A stretch of 64,000 nt of DNA from Sphaerisporangium rubeum (GTDB lineage Bacteria; Actinomycetota; Actinomycetes; Streptosporangiales; Streptosporangiaceae). Where the stretch lies: NCBI RefSeq assembly GCF_014207705.1, contig NZ_JACHIU010000001.1, positions 6,006,501 to 6,070,500 of the forward strand, read 5' to 3'. The notes beneath the pieces were generated by a model that was not told the DNA's origin, did no database searches, and saw nothing but the letters and a program-made list of their open reading frames with translations. Below are positions 28,110 through 36,210 of the stretch, piece after piece. Positions within the stretch are counted from its first letter, which is position 1, and every line of letters begins with the position of its first letter. A program made the translations under genes and the position numbers.

Positions 28110-28335
28110 ACGCCTATGTGTCGCAGAGCGGCCGGATCGTGCTCGGCACCAGCATGACGACGTCCGCGCGTGCCATCCAGCCCCGCCTAGGTCGACCATC
28201 ACCCTCTACAACCCCCACGGCAGACGGGCCGGCGACTTCACCCCCGAACCCAACAACGGCGTATTCACCCTGACCCTCGCCGAGTACCTCAGGACCTTCG
28301 AGAAACTCGGCTACGCGGAGATCCGGACGACCTGA
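28110..28335 (+). pseudogene. remnant of a lost gene (possible peptidase-like C-terminus)
   Basis: The 458-bp gap between the helicase and the XRE regulator holds no intact gene with a start. One plus-strand frame ends in a protein-like stretch, TITLYNPHGRR followed by NNGVFTLTLAEYLRTFEKLG, then TGA at 28333-28335. The preceding coherent stretch (LDAYVSQSGRIVLGTSM) is in another frame, which suggests a frameshifted relic. The ending faintly recalls C-termini of calpain-like peptidases, a weak impression only. Nothing else recognisable is in this gap. Confidence 0.3.
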
Positions 28336-28481
28336 CCCGACGTCACCCCGGGACCGCACCACGGGGCGGCGCATGCCGTCAGCCGGTCGATCCCTGGTCG
28401 TTTCACCGGAAACGCTTGGCACGCGGCCCTGACCAGTGCCATCGTTCATCACGCTCAGTGGTCGTCCGATTACGGAGGCTG

Positions 28482-29861
28482 ATGGTGGAGGCAAGCGAAA
28501 AGCAGACGGCACGTCCCGAACTGGTCCGCGCACGACGCCGCAGAGGCATGAGCCAGGAGGCGGCGGCCGAAGCACTCGGCGTGTCGCTCACGACCTGGGC
28601 CCGCTGGGAACGAGGCGAACAAGGCGTACGCGCACGCCACCGCGCTCGCCTCGCCGCGGTCTTCGGCGCGACCCACGCGGACGTCGAGCGGTGGGTAGAC
28701 GGCTGGACCCTCCCGGAGACACCTTCCTGGCCACTCGCCGACTGTGGCGACGGTTCGGTCACGGCTACCGTGAAGTCGGCCGACCTGCTGTGGAGGTTCG
28801 AGATGGATCAGTCCCGCCGACACATGCTCGCCACCCTGCCGTTCGTCCCGGCAGCACTGGCGGAGTGGCTGACCTCGTGGACGTACGACAACCCCGCCGC
28901 GTCGGCCGCGCACACCGGGACCGGACGCGCAGTCGGCATGACCGACGTTCAGCGCATCGACGAGGCTCGGCAGATGTTCAGCCAGATGGATCACCAGTTC
29001 GGCGCCGGACTGGTCCGTCCCGTGGTCCTGCGCTACCTCCACACCAACGTCACGCCGCTGCTCCACGGCCGCTACGACGACGAGGTCGGAGCGGCACTGA
29101 TGAGCGCCGCCGCCGGTATGAGCCGGATGGCAGGCTGGACCGCCTTCGACATGAACCTGCACGGCCCGGCGCAGCAGCACTTCGGCCAGGCGCTCAGGTT
29201 CGCCAAAGCGGCCAACGATCCCTTGACGGCCGTATGGATCCTGACCGCCATGACCCGGCAGGCGATCCACATCGATCAACCACTCTGGTCTCTGCGCCTA
29301 GCACGTTCCGCCAGAGAGACCGCACGGCAGGCGCAGGCGTCACCACGGGTCATGTCCCTGTTGATCTCACGCGAGGCCTGGACGACCGCGCTGCACGCCA
29401 AGCCAGGCGAGTCCGGCGACAAGCACGCCGCCAGGCAGGTTCAACGGCTGCTCGGTGAAGCCGAGCGCGCGTACGGACAAGGCCTCAGCGACAGCGACCC
29501 GGCGTGGGTAATCACGTACGAGGCGGCGGAGCTGCACGCCGAAGCCGGCAGGTCATGGGGACTGATCGGCGAGCATCAGCGCGCGGCGGCCTGCGCCGAA
29601 GCAGCAGCCGAGACGTTCCAAGGCCGCCTGCCACGCTCCGCACAGTTCAACCGCATGCACGCCGCCGACGCCTACCTCAACCTGGGTGAACTCGACCAGG
29701 CCCTCGCCACCGCACGTCCCGCCGTCCGCCAGGCCAAAACCCTGAGCTCCAAGCGCTCCGTGGAGTTCGTCAAGTCGTTCACGACCCGCCTCGACCCCCA
29801 CAGCACCACCATCGCCGTCCGCGAATTCCGCGACCACGTGAAACAGGAACTCGCCGCCTAG
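28482..29861 (+). CDS. XRE-family helix-turn-helix regulator with a long TPR-like domain
   Basis: 459 residues. The HTH is at about 10-65 (ELVRARRRRGMSQEAAAEALGVS, then TWARWERGEQ). The rest is helical and Ala-rich, with repeats resembling tetratricopeptides (AQQHFGQALRFAKAANDP, HAEAGRSWGLIGEHQRAAAC, AYLNLGELDQALATARPAV). Such proteins are common in actinobacteria and often sense a small molecule or partner through the TPR part. ATG 28482 was chosen because GGAGG lies 4 bases upstream and the HTH follows at once. It is monocistronic. It is not next to the cluster operators, so a role as their regulator is possible but unsupported. Confidence 0.85.
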   Translation: MVEASEKQTARPELVRARRRRGMSQEAAAEALGVSLTTWARWERGEQGVRARHRARLAAVFGATHADVERWVDGWTLPETPSWPLADCGDGSVTATVKSADLLWRFEMDQSRRHMLATLPFVPAALAEWLTSWTYDNPAASAAHTGTGRAVGMTDVQRIDEARQMFSQMDHQFGAGLVRPVVLRYLHTNVTPLLHGRYDDEVGAALMSAAAGMSRMAGWTAFDMNLHGPAQQHFGQALRFAKAANDPLTAVWILTAMTRQAIHIDQPLWSLRLARSARETARQAQASPRVMSLLISREAWTTALHAKPGESGDKHAARQVQRLLGEAERAYGQGLSDSDPAWVITYEAAELHAEAGRSWGLIGEHQRAAACAEAAAETFQGRLPRSAQFNRMHAADAYLNLGELDQALATARPAVRQAKTLSSKRSVEFVKSFTTRLDPHSTTIAVREFRDHVKQELAA

Positions 29862-29949
29862 CGTCCCCGGTCCTCGATCACCGGCAGGAGTCGCGAACGG
29901 TCGGTTCACGCCGCACCTCCGATCGCCACCTGACACGCCACACGACCAC

Positions 29950-30510
29950 TCAGTTCTCCACGGCGTACCGGAGGTAGAGCGTCCCCTTGGAGAAGGTGTG
30001 CTGATCGAGCAACCTCAGGTTCCTGTGAACCCCCTCGGGAAGTGAACGTGTACCGCTGCCGACGATAACCGGACAGACGACCAGGTGGACCTCGTCGACC
30101 AGACCGGCCCGATGCGCCTGAGCAGCGAGGTTCGCACCACCGATCGACAGATCCTTCGCCGACGACTCCTTGAGCGCACGCACGGCCTCCGCATCGAAGG
30201 TCCGCTCGATGCGCGTCCGCGCACTGCGCGGCTCCGCCAACGTCGTGGAGTAGACGACCTTCTCCGCGGACCGCCAGATCTCGCTGTAGTCGAGGATGTA
30301 GTCGGGAACGTCCGGCTGCTCATGCACCGTCTCCCAGAAGACCATGACCTCATACATCCGTCGTCCGTTCAGATGAGTGCCGAGCGGCCGAGCCAGATCG
30401 TTCATGAACCGGTGCACCTCCTCGACCGGCTCGGCCCAGCCGAACTTGCCGTTCTCATCGTTGACCCGACCGTCCAGGGACACGATGTCGACGTGGATCA
30501 GCTTCCCCAT
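29950..30510 (-). CDS. dihydrofolate reductase / RibD C-terminal-like reductase
   Basis: A 186-residue protein of the RibD-C/DHFR-like superfamily of NAD(P)H reductases: N-terminal MGKLIHVDIVSLDGRV, a central GRRMYEVMVFWE strand-helix unit, and DLSIGGANLAAQAHRAGLVDEVHL in the cofactor region. Its substrate is unknown. ATG 30510 follows GGAGGAGG at ideal spacing, so I prefer it to an upstream in-frame ATG. It is divergent from an HxlR regulator across an 87-bp region with two palindromes, the usual arrangement for a target gene and its own repressor. Confidence 0.88.
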   Translation of the reverse strand: MGKLIHVDIVSLDGRVNDENGKFGWAEPVEEVHRFMNDLARPLGTHLNGRRMYEVMVFWETVHEQPDVPDYILDYSEIWRSAEKVVYSTTLAEPRSARTRIERTFDAEAVRALKESSAKDLSIGGANLAAQAHRAGLVDEVHLVVCPVIVGSGTRSLPEGVHRNLRLLDQHTFSKGTLYLRYAVEN

Positions 30511-30531
30511 GACTCCTCCTCCATGACGCGG

Positions 30532-30544
30532 TTGCATTATGCAA
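30532..30544. promoter_or_regulatory. palindromic HxlR operator, site 1
   Basis: TTGCATTATGCAA, a perfect 13-bp palindrome 22 bp upstream of the reductase ATG. It is similar to site 2, with centres 38 bp apart. Probably bound by the adjacent HxlR protein. Confidence 0.6.
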
Positions 30545-30569
30545 TCGGTTCCAACCTAGATTAAACTGA

Positions 30570-30582
30570 TTGCAAAACGCAA
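30570..30582. promoter_or_regulatory. palindromic HxlR operator, site 2
   Basis: TTGCAAAACGCAA, an inverted repeat TTGC-N5-GCAA ending 15 bp before the HxlR ATG. It probably mediates autoregulation and, with site 1, control of both divergent genes. Confidence 0.6.
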
Positions 30583-30597
30583 CCGGTAGGAGGCTCA

Positions 30598-31113
30598 ATG
30601 CTCGAAGCTCACCGCTCAGGTTGCCCCATCAACCTGTCGCTGGAAGTCCTAGGCGACCGCTGGAGCCTCCTCATCCTCCGCGACATGATCTTCGGAGGCC
30701 GCCGCCACTTCCGCGAACTCCTCACCGCCTCCGACGAGCACATAGCGTCCAACATCCTCGCGGCCCGCCTCAAACACCTCGTCGACCTAGGAATGCTCAC
30801 CAAACACGCCGACGAGACCCACAAACAAAAGGTCGTCTACAGCCTGACCGAGGCATCCATCGACCTCGTCCCAGTCCTGGCCGCACTCGGCACCTGGGGA
30901 ACCCGCTGGCTACCGGTCACCAAGGAAATGTCGATCCGCGCGACAGCCCTCTCCGAAGGCGGCCCCCCGATGTGGACCCGCTTCATGACCGAACTACGCG
31001 AAGAACACCTCGGCACCCCAGCCGGCCCACCCCCCGCCGGCCAAACCGTCCGCGACCAACTACAAGCCGCCTACCAGCGCACCCTTGAGGCACATTCACA
31101 CCCGGAACCGTGA
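30598..31113 (+). CDS. HxlR-family winged-helix regulator
   Basis: 171 residues. The HxlR core is clear: a Cys near the N-terminus (GCPINLSLEVLGDRWSLLIL), RDMIFGGRRHFRELL, and SNILAARLKHLVDLGML in the recognition helix and wing. Family members often sense oxidants or electrophiles, some through this Cys. The C-terminal 50 residues are a Pro-rich and helical tail. ATG 30598 follows GTAGGAGG. It faces the reductase gene, which is the likely target. Confidence 0.92.
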   Translation: MLEAHRSGCPINLSLEVLGDRWSLLILRDMIFGGRRHFRELLTASDEHIASNILAARLKHLVDLGMLTKHADETHKQKVVYSLTEASIDLVPVLAALGTWGTRWLPVTKEMSIRATALSEGGPPMWTRFMTELREEHLGTPAGPPPAGQTVRDQLQAAYQRTLEAHSHPEP

Positions 31114-31177
31114 CTCGCCGACCACCGACGCCGCACGTCCGGTGTCCCGCGAGTTTCCCCTTCCTCCACGAGTCGTC

Positions 31178-33115
31178 CTATCCGGCCATGACCGTCTCCG
31201 GCGCCGCCGCACCATGGACCCGACGCAGGTACTCCATGGCATGCTCGGACGCCGGATCCTGGTTCAGCCGGTCACGGTAGAAGTGGAGGCGATCCTCGCA
31301 GTCGTCGATGATCTCGCTCCAGGTACGGGCCCAGATGCGGACTCCGCCTTCCCACTCGGCGATACATCCCGGAGGCAGGTTCGGCGCGCTGGCGTCGCGT
31401 CTCACGATGTCGTCCATCTCGGTGGAGACGACCCAGAAGTCCCAGCGCACACGCGGGTCACGGAACTGAGGATCGTTGACGACCGCCTGCGCATAGCTCT
31501 TGATCTGCGCGACCTCCACCTGGCCGATCTTCACCTTCGGAGCCTTCAGTTCGACGATGAGGTGTTCCCTGCCAGAGTTACCCCGGTGAGCGCGACCGAG
31601 AAGCAGGTCGACGATTCCTCTTCTGCCGTCCTCTCGCCGTACCGGATCGAGCCGACCATCCTCCGGCTCGCGTCCCAGTTCCTTGAGGTGACGCCTCAGT
31701 ACGGCGTCGAGGCTCTGGTCGCTGATCATCAGTGCATAGGCGTCGCCGAAGATCCAAGTCTCGCGTTCCAGGATCTTGTGGAGTTCGCTCCGTTCCTTCA
31801 CGGTCCTGCTCACGTCCGGCTCGAAGACCAACTTCCGCAGAGCGGCAAGGAAGTCGAGCCGATCCCCCACTTCCCCGGTCGCCTTGATGACCTGCGACAG
31901 ACTGGTCCGCTGAAGGATCCGCTTGAGCTCGTCCTGCTCCGCCTGCGGCAGCCGGAACAACTCGTCCAGCACCGGATACAGCCCGCCAGGGTCCCGTGAA
32001 ATAACCGCACGAAGCAGCCGCAACGTGGTCCGCTTGCTCTGAGCCGCCCCCGGCAGGCGCCGCGCTATCCTCGTCGCCACCTCGTCGAACATCTCTCGTT
32101 CGACGGCCTGCGCCGGCTCTACAGGTTCACCCGAGTACGGATAGGTGCCCTCGTTCTTCCACTCCTGGATGAGCCTGACCCGCCGCTCCATGTCGCGTTT
32201 CTTGAAGTGCGCACGCAACCTTTCCCGTGCGCACTCCAGCAACCCACTGAGCTCGTCCATCTCAGCGAGCGGCAGATCGTCACGCCGCTCCACGAAGCCG
32301 TCCCACAGCAGATAGGCCGTGAAGTGATAGCCCGGTGCCTGTATGCCTGGGGAGGACTCGTCGAGCACGACACCGTTGGCGTCACAGAGCGCCAGCACAC
32401 GTCCCACGTTCTTCGGCCACCCGATGACACGCAGCAGCGGTTCGGGATAACCGCCTGAACCTGACCAAGGCACCGGATACTCGGCTGTGTCGGTCCAGAC
32501 GGTGGCAGGGTCCAGGACATCACCCTGGTAGCTGATCCGCACCCCGGGATTGGCCGCTAGGAAGGGAGCGAACGTCGAGGTGAGCTGCTGCGCGGTGTCG
32601 TCCTGAGTGAGCCGGTTGACGTAACCGGCGGGGACGGAAGCCTCCACTCTCGTCCCGGTCGCGCCGGACACGAGGACAGGTTCGGAGATCTCGAAGTCCG
32701 CGGGCCGGTCCGCCACGCCGCTGATGACCGTGCGCTGCATCCGGCCGTCGGCCGCCTGCGCCACGGTGATCCATTGAACCTGCTCGCCGAGCGCGAAGGC
32801 CCGGAGCCGTCCCTGGCCGCTGTGGCCGTGCAGTCCGCGTCGCAGATCAGGGGAAACCTTGGCGGTGGCCTTCCACGAACCGCCGAGCCCTTCGAAGTAG
32901 TGCGCGCACGAGGCGTTCGGCATGCCGTGGCCGTCGTCGGTGACGACGACCGACTCCACGCCACCGATCTCGTTGACCTCGACCTCGACGCTGACGTTGT
33001 GCGCCTCCGCGTCCAACGCGTTCCAGATCATTTCCGCCACGGCCCCTGCCGGGTCCTTGAGGCGAGCGAGTCGCAGCAGGTGGTCGGGTTTGGCTTCGAT
33101 GTGAACGGTCCGCAC
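31178..33115 (-). CDS. GHKL/Hsp90-like ATPase fused to a PD-(D/E)XK-type nuclease
   Basis: About 645 residues. The N-terminus is a GHKL ATPase: EMIWNALDAEA (N-box Asn), VVVTDDGHGMP (G1), FEGLGGSWKA and a later HGHSGQGRLRA segment (G2-like). The C-terminus holds GIVDLLLGRA followed by HLIVELKAPKVKIGQVEVAQIKSYAQAV, the D-x(n)-E-x-K signature of a PD-(D/E)XK nuclease, similar in layout to Shedu-type nucleases. This pairing recalls MORC/MutL-like ATPases of bacterial conflict systems. I place the start at GTG 33115 because the ATPase fold begins there and the upstream frame is low-complexity; no strong ribosome binding site is visible. It appears to be a single-gene system, and a phage-defence role is an inference. 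Confidence 0.75.
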   Translation of the reverse strand: MRTVHIEAKPDHLLRLARLKDPAGAVAEMIWNALDAEAHNVSVEVEVNEIGGVESVVVTDDGHGMPNASCAHYFEGLGGSWKATAKVSPDLRRGLHGHSGQGRLRAFALGEQVQWITVAQAADGRMQRTVISGVADRPADFEISEPVLVSGATGTRVEASVPAGYVNRLTQDDTAQQLTSTFAPFLAANPGVRISYQGDVLDPATVWTDTAEYPVPWSGSGGYPEPLLRVIGWPKNVGRVLALCDANGVVLDESSPGIQAPGYHFTAYLLWDGFVERRDDLPLAEMDELSGLLECARERLRAHFKKRDMERRVRLIQEWKNEGTYPYSGEPVEPAQAVEREMFDEVATRIARRLPGAAQSKRTTLRLLRAVISRDPGGLYPVLDELFRLPQAEQDELKRILQRTSLSQVIKATGEVGDRLDFLAALRKLVFEPDVSRTVKERSELHKILERETWIFGDAYALMISDQSLDAVLRRHLKELGREPEDGRLDPVRREDGRRGIVDLLLGRAHRGNSGREHLIVELKAPKVKIGQVEVAQIKSYAQAVVNDPQFRDPRVRWDFWVVSTEMDDIVRRDASAPNLPPGCIAEWEGGVRIWARTWSEIIDDCEDRLHFYRDRLNQDPASEHAMEYLRRVHGAAAPETVMAG

Positions 33116-33260
33116 GCGGTCACTATCGCAGATCGAGTAGCTCACCAGGCGTCGTTGCGGCGAGAGGCGTCGTGGCAGGTGGGTACTTGTGGAGAGCTGC
33201 CGTCTTGCAGGTAACTTGTACGGTCTTCTGGACGTGGCTCGGGGAGAGGTGGGACGCGGG

Positions 33261-34133
33261 ATGGTGGGTATGGATGTCGCCGGGTTGGTCGCCATCGATG
33301 TGCACACTCATGCGGAGGTTTCGCGGGAGGGGCACAGGTCGTTGAGTGATGAGTTGTTCGAGGCTTCGGCGAAGTACTTCAAGGGGGCCGCGCGGCCGTC
33401 CATCTCTGAGATGGCGGCGTACTACCGGGAGCGGCGGATGGCCGCGGTGGTGTTCACGGTGGACGCGGAGCACGCTACGGGGCATCCGGCGATCTCCAAT
33501 GAAGAGGTGGCGGAGAGTTGCGCGGAGCATGCCGATGTGTTGATCCCGTTCGCGAGTGTGGATCCCTGGAAGGGGGTGGGTGGGGCTCGGGAGGTGCGGC
33601 GGCTGGTCCGGGATCACGGGGTGCGGGGGTTCAAGTTCCATCCGAGTCTGCAGGGGATGGCGCCTAACGATCCGGTGGCTTATCCGTTGTACGAGGCCAT
33701 CGAGGAGGCGGGGGTGCCTGCCCTGTTCCACACGGGGCAGACGGGGATCGGGGCGGGGGTGCCGGGGGGTGGGGGTGTGCGGTTGAAGTACTCGGATCCG
33801 ATGCTGGTGGATGACGTCGCGGTGGATTTTCCTGAGTTGCGGATCGTGCTGGCGCATCCGTCGTTTCCGTGGCAGGACGAGGCGCTGGCGGTGGCGACGC
33901 ACAAGCCCTACGTGTACATCGACCTGTCGGGGTGGTCGCCGAAGTACTTCCCGCCGCAGCTCGTGCGGTACGCGAACACGTTGCTCAAGGACAAGGTGCT
34001 GTTCGGGTCGGACTATCCGCTGATCACGCCTGATCGGTGGCTGGCGGACTTCGACACGCTTGACATCAAGCCGGAGGTCCGGCCGCGGATCCTCAAGGAC
34101 AACGCGGTGCGGCTGCTGGGGCTCGGCGGCTGA
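33261..34133 (+). CDS. metal-dependent amidohydrolase (amidohydrolase_2 TIM barrel)
   Basis: 290 residues. IDVHTHAEV near the N-terminus gives the HxH metal motif; FKFHPSLQG, ALFHTGQTG and VLAHPSFPW carry further strand-end histidines; LFGSDYPL carries the late Asp. This is the COG2159 family, which includes ACMSD-like decarboxylases and sulfomuconolactone hydrolase-like enzymes. The substrate cannot be read from sequence. ATG 33261 is followed in frame by ATG 33270, and either could be used. It converges with the catabolic operon and ends at a large hairpin. It may handle a lactone or enol intermediate of that pathway. Confidence 0.85.
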   Translation: MVGMDVAGLVAIDVHTHAEVSREGHRSLSDELFEASAKYFKGAARPSISEMAAYYRERRMAAVVFTVDAEHATGHPAISNEEVAESCAEHADVLIPFASVDPWKGVGGAREVRRLVRDHGVRGFKFHPSLQGMAPNDPVAYPLYEAIEEAGVPALFHTGQTGIGAGVPGGGGVRLKYSDPMLVDDVAVDFPELRIVLAHPSFPWQDEALAVATHKPYVYIDLSGWSPKYFPPQLVRYANTLLKDKVLFGSDYPLITPDRWLADFDTLDIKPEVRPRILKDNAVRLLGLGG

Positions 34134-34142
34134 GCGTGTGCC

Positions 34143-34197
34143 GGTGTCGCGGGAGGGCTCCCGGCGTCCCTGAGCGCCGGGGGCCGTACGCGACACC
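34143..34197. terminator. bidirectional nested hairpin between convergent genes
   Basis: Outer arms GGTGTCGCG (34143-34151) and CGCGACACC (34189-34197) enclose an inner GC-rich inverted repeat. It fills the 72-bp gap between the amidohydrolase and Ldh_2 stop codons, where both transcripts should end. Confidence 0.65.
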
Positions 34198-34205
34198 GTT
34201 CGCGG

Positions 34206-35297
34206 CTAGATGCCGGGAAGGTCGCTCTCGGTGAGGTCGAGCCGGACGGCCAGAGCGCGCAGTTCATGCCATACCGGTGCGGGAATCGGGATGCCGGATT
34301 TCTCACGAGACGCACGGGTGGCGCGTTCGGGGTCGCCGGGAAGCCGGACCGTGTCGAAGCCCTGGGCCGGGGGTGTGGCGCGCAGGGCCTCGGTGGCGTC
34401 GTGTGCGTCGGCCGTGTAGTCGTGCTCGGGGACGAAGGCTCCGGGTCGCATGACGATCAGGACGACGCCGTTGCCCCAGACGTACTCCGGCAGGCAGGAG
34501 GGGTGGTTGCCGGACAGCGCGCCACCGAGCAGTTCCACGAGGACGGACAGGCCGAAGCCCTTGTGTCCGCCGAACGGCAGGAGTGAGCCGCCGGCGTAGA
34601 AGGCTTCGGGGTCGGTGGACGGACGGCCTTCGGCGTCCTGGATGAGGCCTTCCGGGACGGTGCCGCCGGCGGCGCGGACGACGCGGAGTTTGCCTTCGGC
34701 GACGGCGGCGGTGGCGAAGTCGACGATCACGGGAGGGCCGTCGCCGGTCGGGACGCCTGCGGCGAACGGGTTGGTGCCGAGCATGCGGCGCGCGCCGCCG
34801 TACGGCGCGACCGCCGGGTCGGCGTTGCACCACATGACGGACGGCAGGCCGCGCGCCGCGAGCAGTTCGACGTACTCGCCGATGCGGCCGACGTGGTTGC
34901 AGTTCCTGATGGTGACGACGGCGGCGCCGAACCGGCCGGCGAGGTCGGCGGCGTGATCCACGGCGAACAACGCGGCCGGTTGTCCCCAGCCGCGGTGGCC
35001 GTCCACCACGGCGGTCGCGCCTTCGCTTCTGACCACCCGCGGACGCGCGTCCGGTACGGCGAGGCCGCGGTCGGCGAACTCGGCGTACCAGGGGAGCCTG
35101 ATCACGCCGTGCGAGTCGTGACCCGCCAGGTTGGCCGAGACCAAGGACTCGGCGACCTGGCGGGCCAGGTCGCCGGGGGTGCCGAGGCCTTCCATGAGGG
35201 TTGCCGAGAAAGCAGTCAGCCGGTCGGCGGTCAGCACCACAGGGTCAGGCGCGGGGGCCCCCGGGGTTTCTGACCCCGGGGGGATGGCGGTCGTCAT
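34206..35297 (-). CDS. Ldh_2-family malate/lactate-type dehydrogenase
   Basis: 363 residues of the Ldh_2 (YlbC/YiaK-type) NAD(P)-dependent 2-oxoacid/2-hydroxyacid oxidoreductase family. Family segments seen: GHDSHGVIRLPWY, NCNHVGRIGEY, MLGTNPFAAGVPTG, and LLPFGGHKGFGLSVLVELLGG. It is last in the six-gene operon, 31 bp after the SDR stop. That gap holds a 36-bp duplication that includes a second copy of this gene's start region, and the true start is ATG 35297. The context suggests it interconverts a hydroxy acid and a keto acid feeding the E1/E2 complex. Confidence 0.9.
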   Translation of the reverse strand: MTTAIPPGSETPGAPAPDPVVLTADRLTAFSATLMEGLGTPGDLARQVAESLVSANLAGHDSHGVIRLPWYAEFADRGLAVPDARPRVVRSEGATAVVDGHRGWGQPAALFAVDHAADLAGRFGAAVVTIRNCNHVGRIGEYVELLAARGLPSVMWCNADPAVAPYGGARRMLGTNPFAAGVPTGDGPPVIVDFATAAVAEGKLRVVRAAGGTVPEGLIQDAEGRPSTDPEAFYAGGSLLPFGGHKGFGLSVLVELLGGALSGNHPSCLPEYVWGNGVVLIVMRPGAFVPEHDYTADAHDATEALRATPPAQGFDTVRLPGDPERATRASREKSGIPIPAPVWHELRALAVRLDLTESDLPGI

Positions 35298-35336
35298 CGG
35301 GCCACGCTTCCGATCTGGATGGCGGTCGTCATCGGG
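35281..35336. repeat. 36-bp tandem duplication covering a start-codon region
   Basis: GGATGGCGGTCGTCATCGGG occurs twice, 36 bp apart, at the SDR/Ldh_2 junction. On the coding strand the upstream copy creates a 12-codon reading frame (MTTAIQIGSVAR) whose TGA overlaps the real ATG. Confidence 0.8.
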
Positions 35337-36210
35337 TGGCGCTCTCGGCCGTGCGGGCCGAGCCGATGGTGCCGCCGGCGTTGAGTGCCAGGTTGCCGCC
35401 GTCCACCGGGAGGATGACGCCGGTGACGAAACCGGCGGCGTCGCTGCCGAGGAACACCGCGACCGCGGCGATGTCGGACGGCTCGGCGAGCCGGCCGAGG
35501 GGGATGCCGGCCACGAACCGGTTCTCCACCTTGCCGCCGTCGAAGCGCTGGTCGGCGAGCAGTGAGCCGATGCCTTCGGTGCGGACCTGGCACGGCTGGA
35601 TGGCGTTGACGCGGATGCCGTACGCGGCCCACTCGACGGCGAGTTCCCTGGTGAGCTGGTTCACCGCGCCTTTGGTGATGCTGTAGGCGAAGTTGCCGCG
35701 GCCGAGCGCGCTGGAGCCGCCGATCGAGCTCATGTTGACGATCGAGCCGCCACGGCCGCCGGCGATCATCAGTGCTCCGGCGGCCTGCGCGGCGAGCAGG
35801 TAGCCGGTGACGTTGACGTCCACGACGTGCTGCCACTCGTCGAGCGTCAGGTCGGCCGGCGGGGTGTGACTGCCGGCCGCCGCGTTGTTCACGAGGATGT
35901 CGACCTGGCCGTACCGGTCGGCGATCCGCTCGAACGCGGCCTCGATCTGGTCCGGGTCCGCCATGTCGCACTGGAGGAAGGCGGCTTCGGCGCCGGTGGC
36001 GGCGAGCGCGTCGGCCGCCTTCTGGCCGTGGCCGGCGTCGCGGTCCAGGCCGACGACGGTGGCGCCGCGTTCGGCGGCGCGGGCCCCGATCGCACGGCCG
36101 ATGCCTTGACCCGAGCCGGTCACCACGAGCACCCGGCCGTCGAGGCGGAACGGGTCGCCGCAGCCGAGCAAGCCGTCGCCGCCTGCGCCGTTGACAGAGC
36201 CGCCGTTCAC
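35329..36210 (-). CDS. SDR-family oxidoreductase
   Basis: A 293-residue classical short-chain dehydrogenase: TGSGQGIG (cofactor), LVNNAAAG, MSSIGGSSA and the YSITKG catalytic Tyr/Lys pair, ending DGGNLALNAGG. Its central and C-terminal parts are strikingly like the SDR at 43386-44207 (both share SSALGRGNFAYS and GIRVNAIQPCQV), so the two are paralogues. Start is GTG 36210, overlapping the FAH stop as GTGA, so translation is coupled. It likely oxidises a sugar-acid hydroxyl upstream of the FAH cleavage step, by analogy to non-phosphorylative sugar oxidation pathways. Confidence 0.9.
   Translation of the reverse strand: MNGGSVNGAGGDGLLGCGDPFRLDGRVLVVTGSGQGIGRAIGARAAERGATVVGLDRDAGHGQKAADALAATGAEAAFLQCDMADPDQIEAAFERIADRYGQVDILVNNAAAGSHTPPADLTLDEWQHVVDVNVTGYLLAAQAAGALMIAGGRGGSIVNMSSIGGSSALGRGNFAYSITKGAVNQLTRELAVEWAAYGIRVNAIQPCQVRTEGIGSLLADQRFDGGKVENRFVAGIPLGRLAEPSDIAAVAVFLGSDAAGFVTGVILPVDGGNLALNAGGTIGSARTAESATR

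Noticed and set aside
28482..29861. XRE/TPR-like protein as the cluster regulator binding the 18-bp palindrome
   Set aside because: It is nearly 3 kb from the nearest operator copy with the helicase gene between, and its own promoter has no copy of the palindrome.
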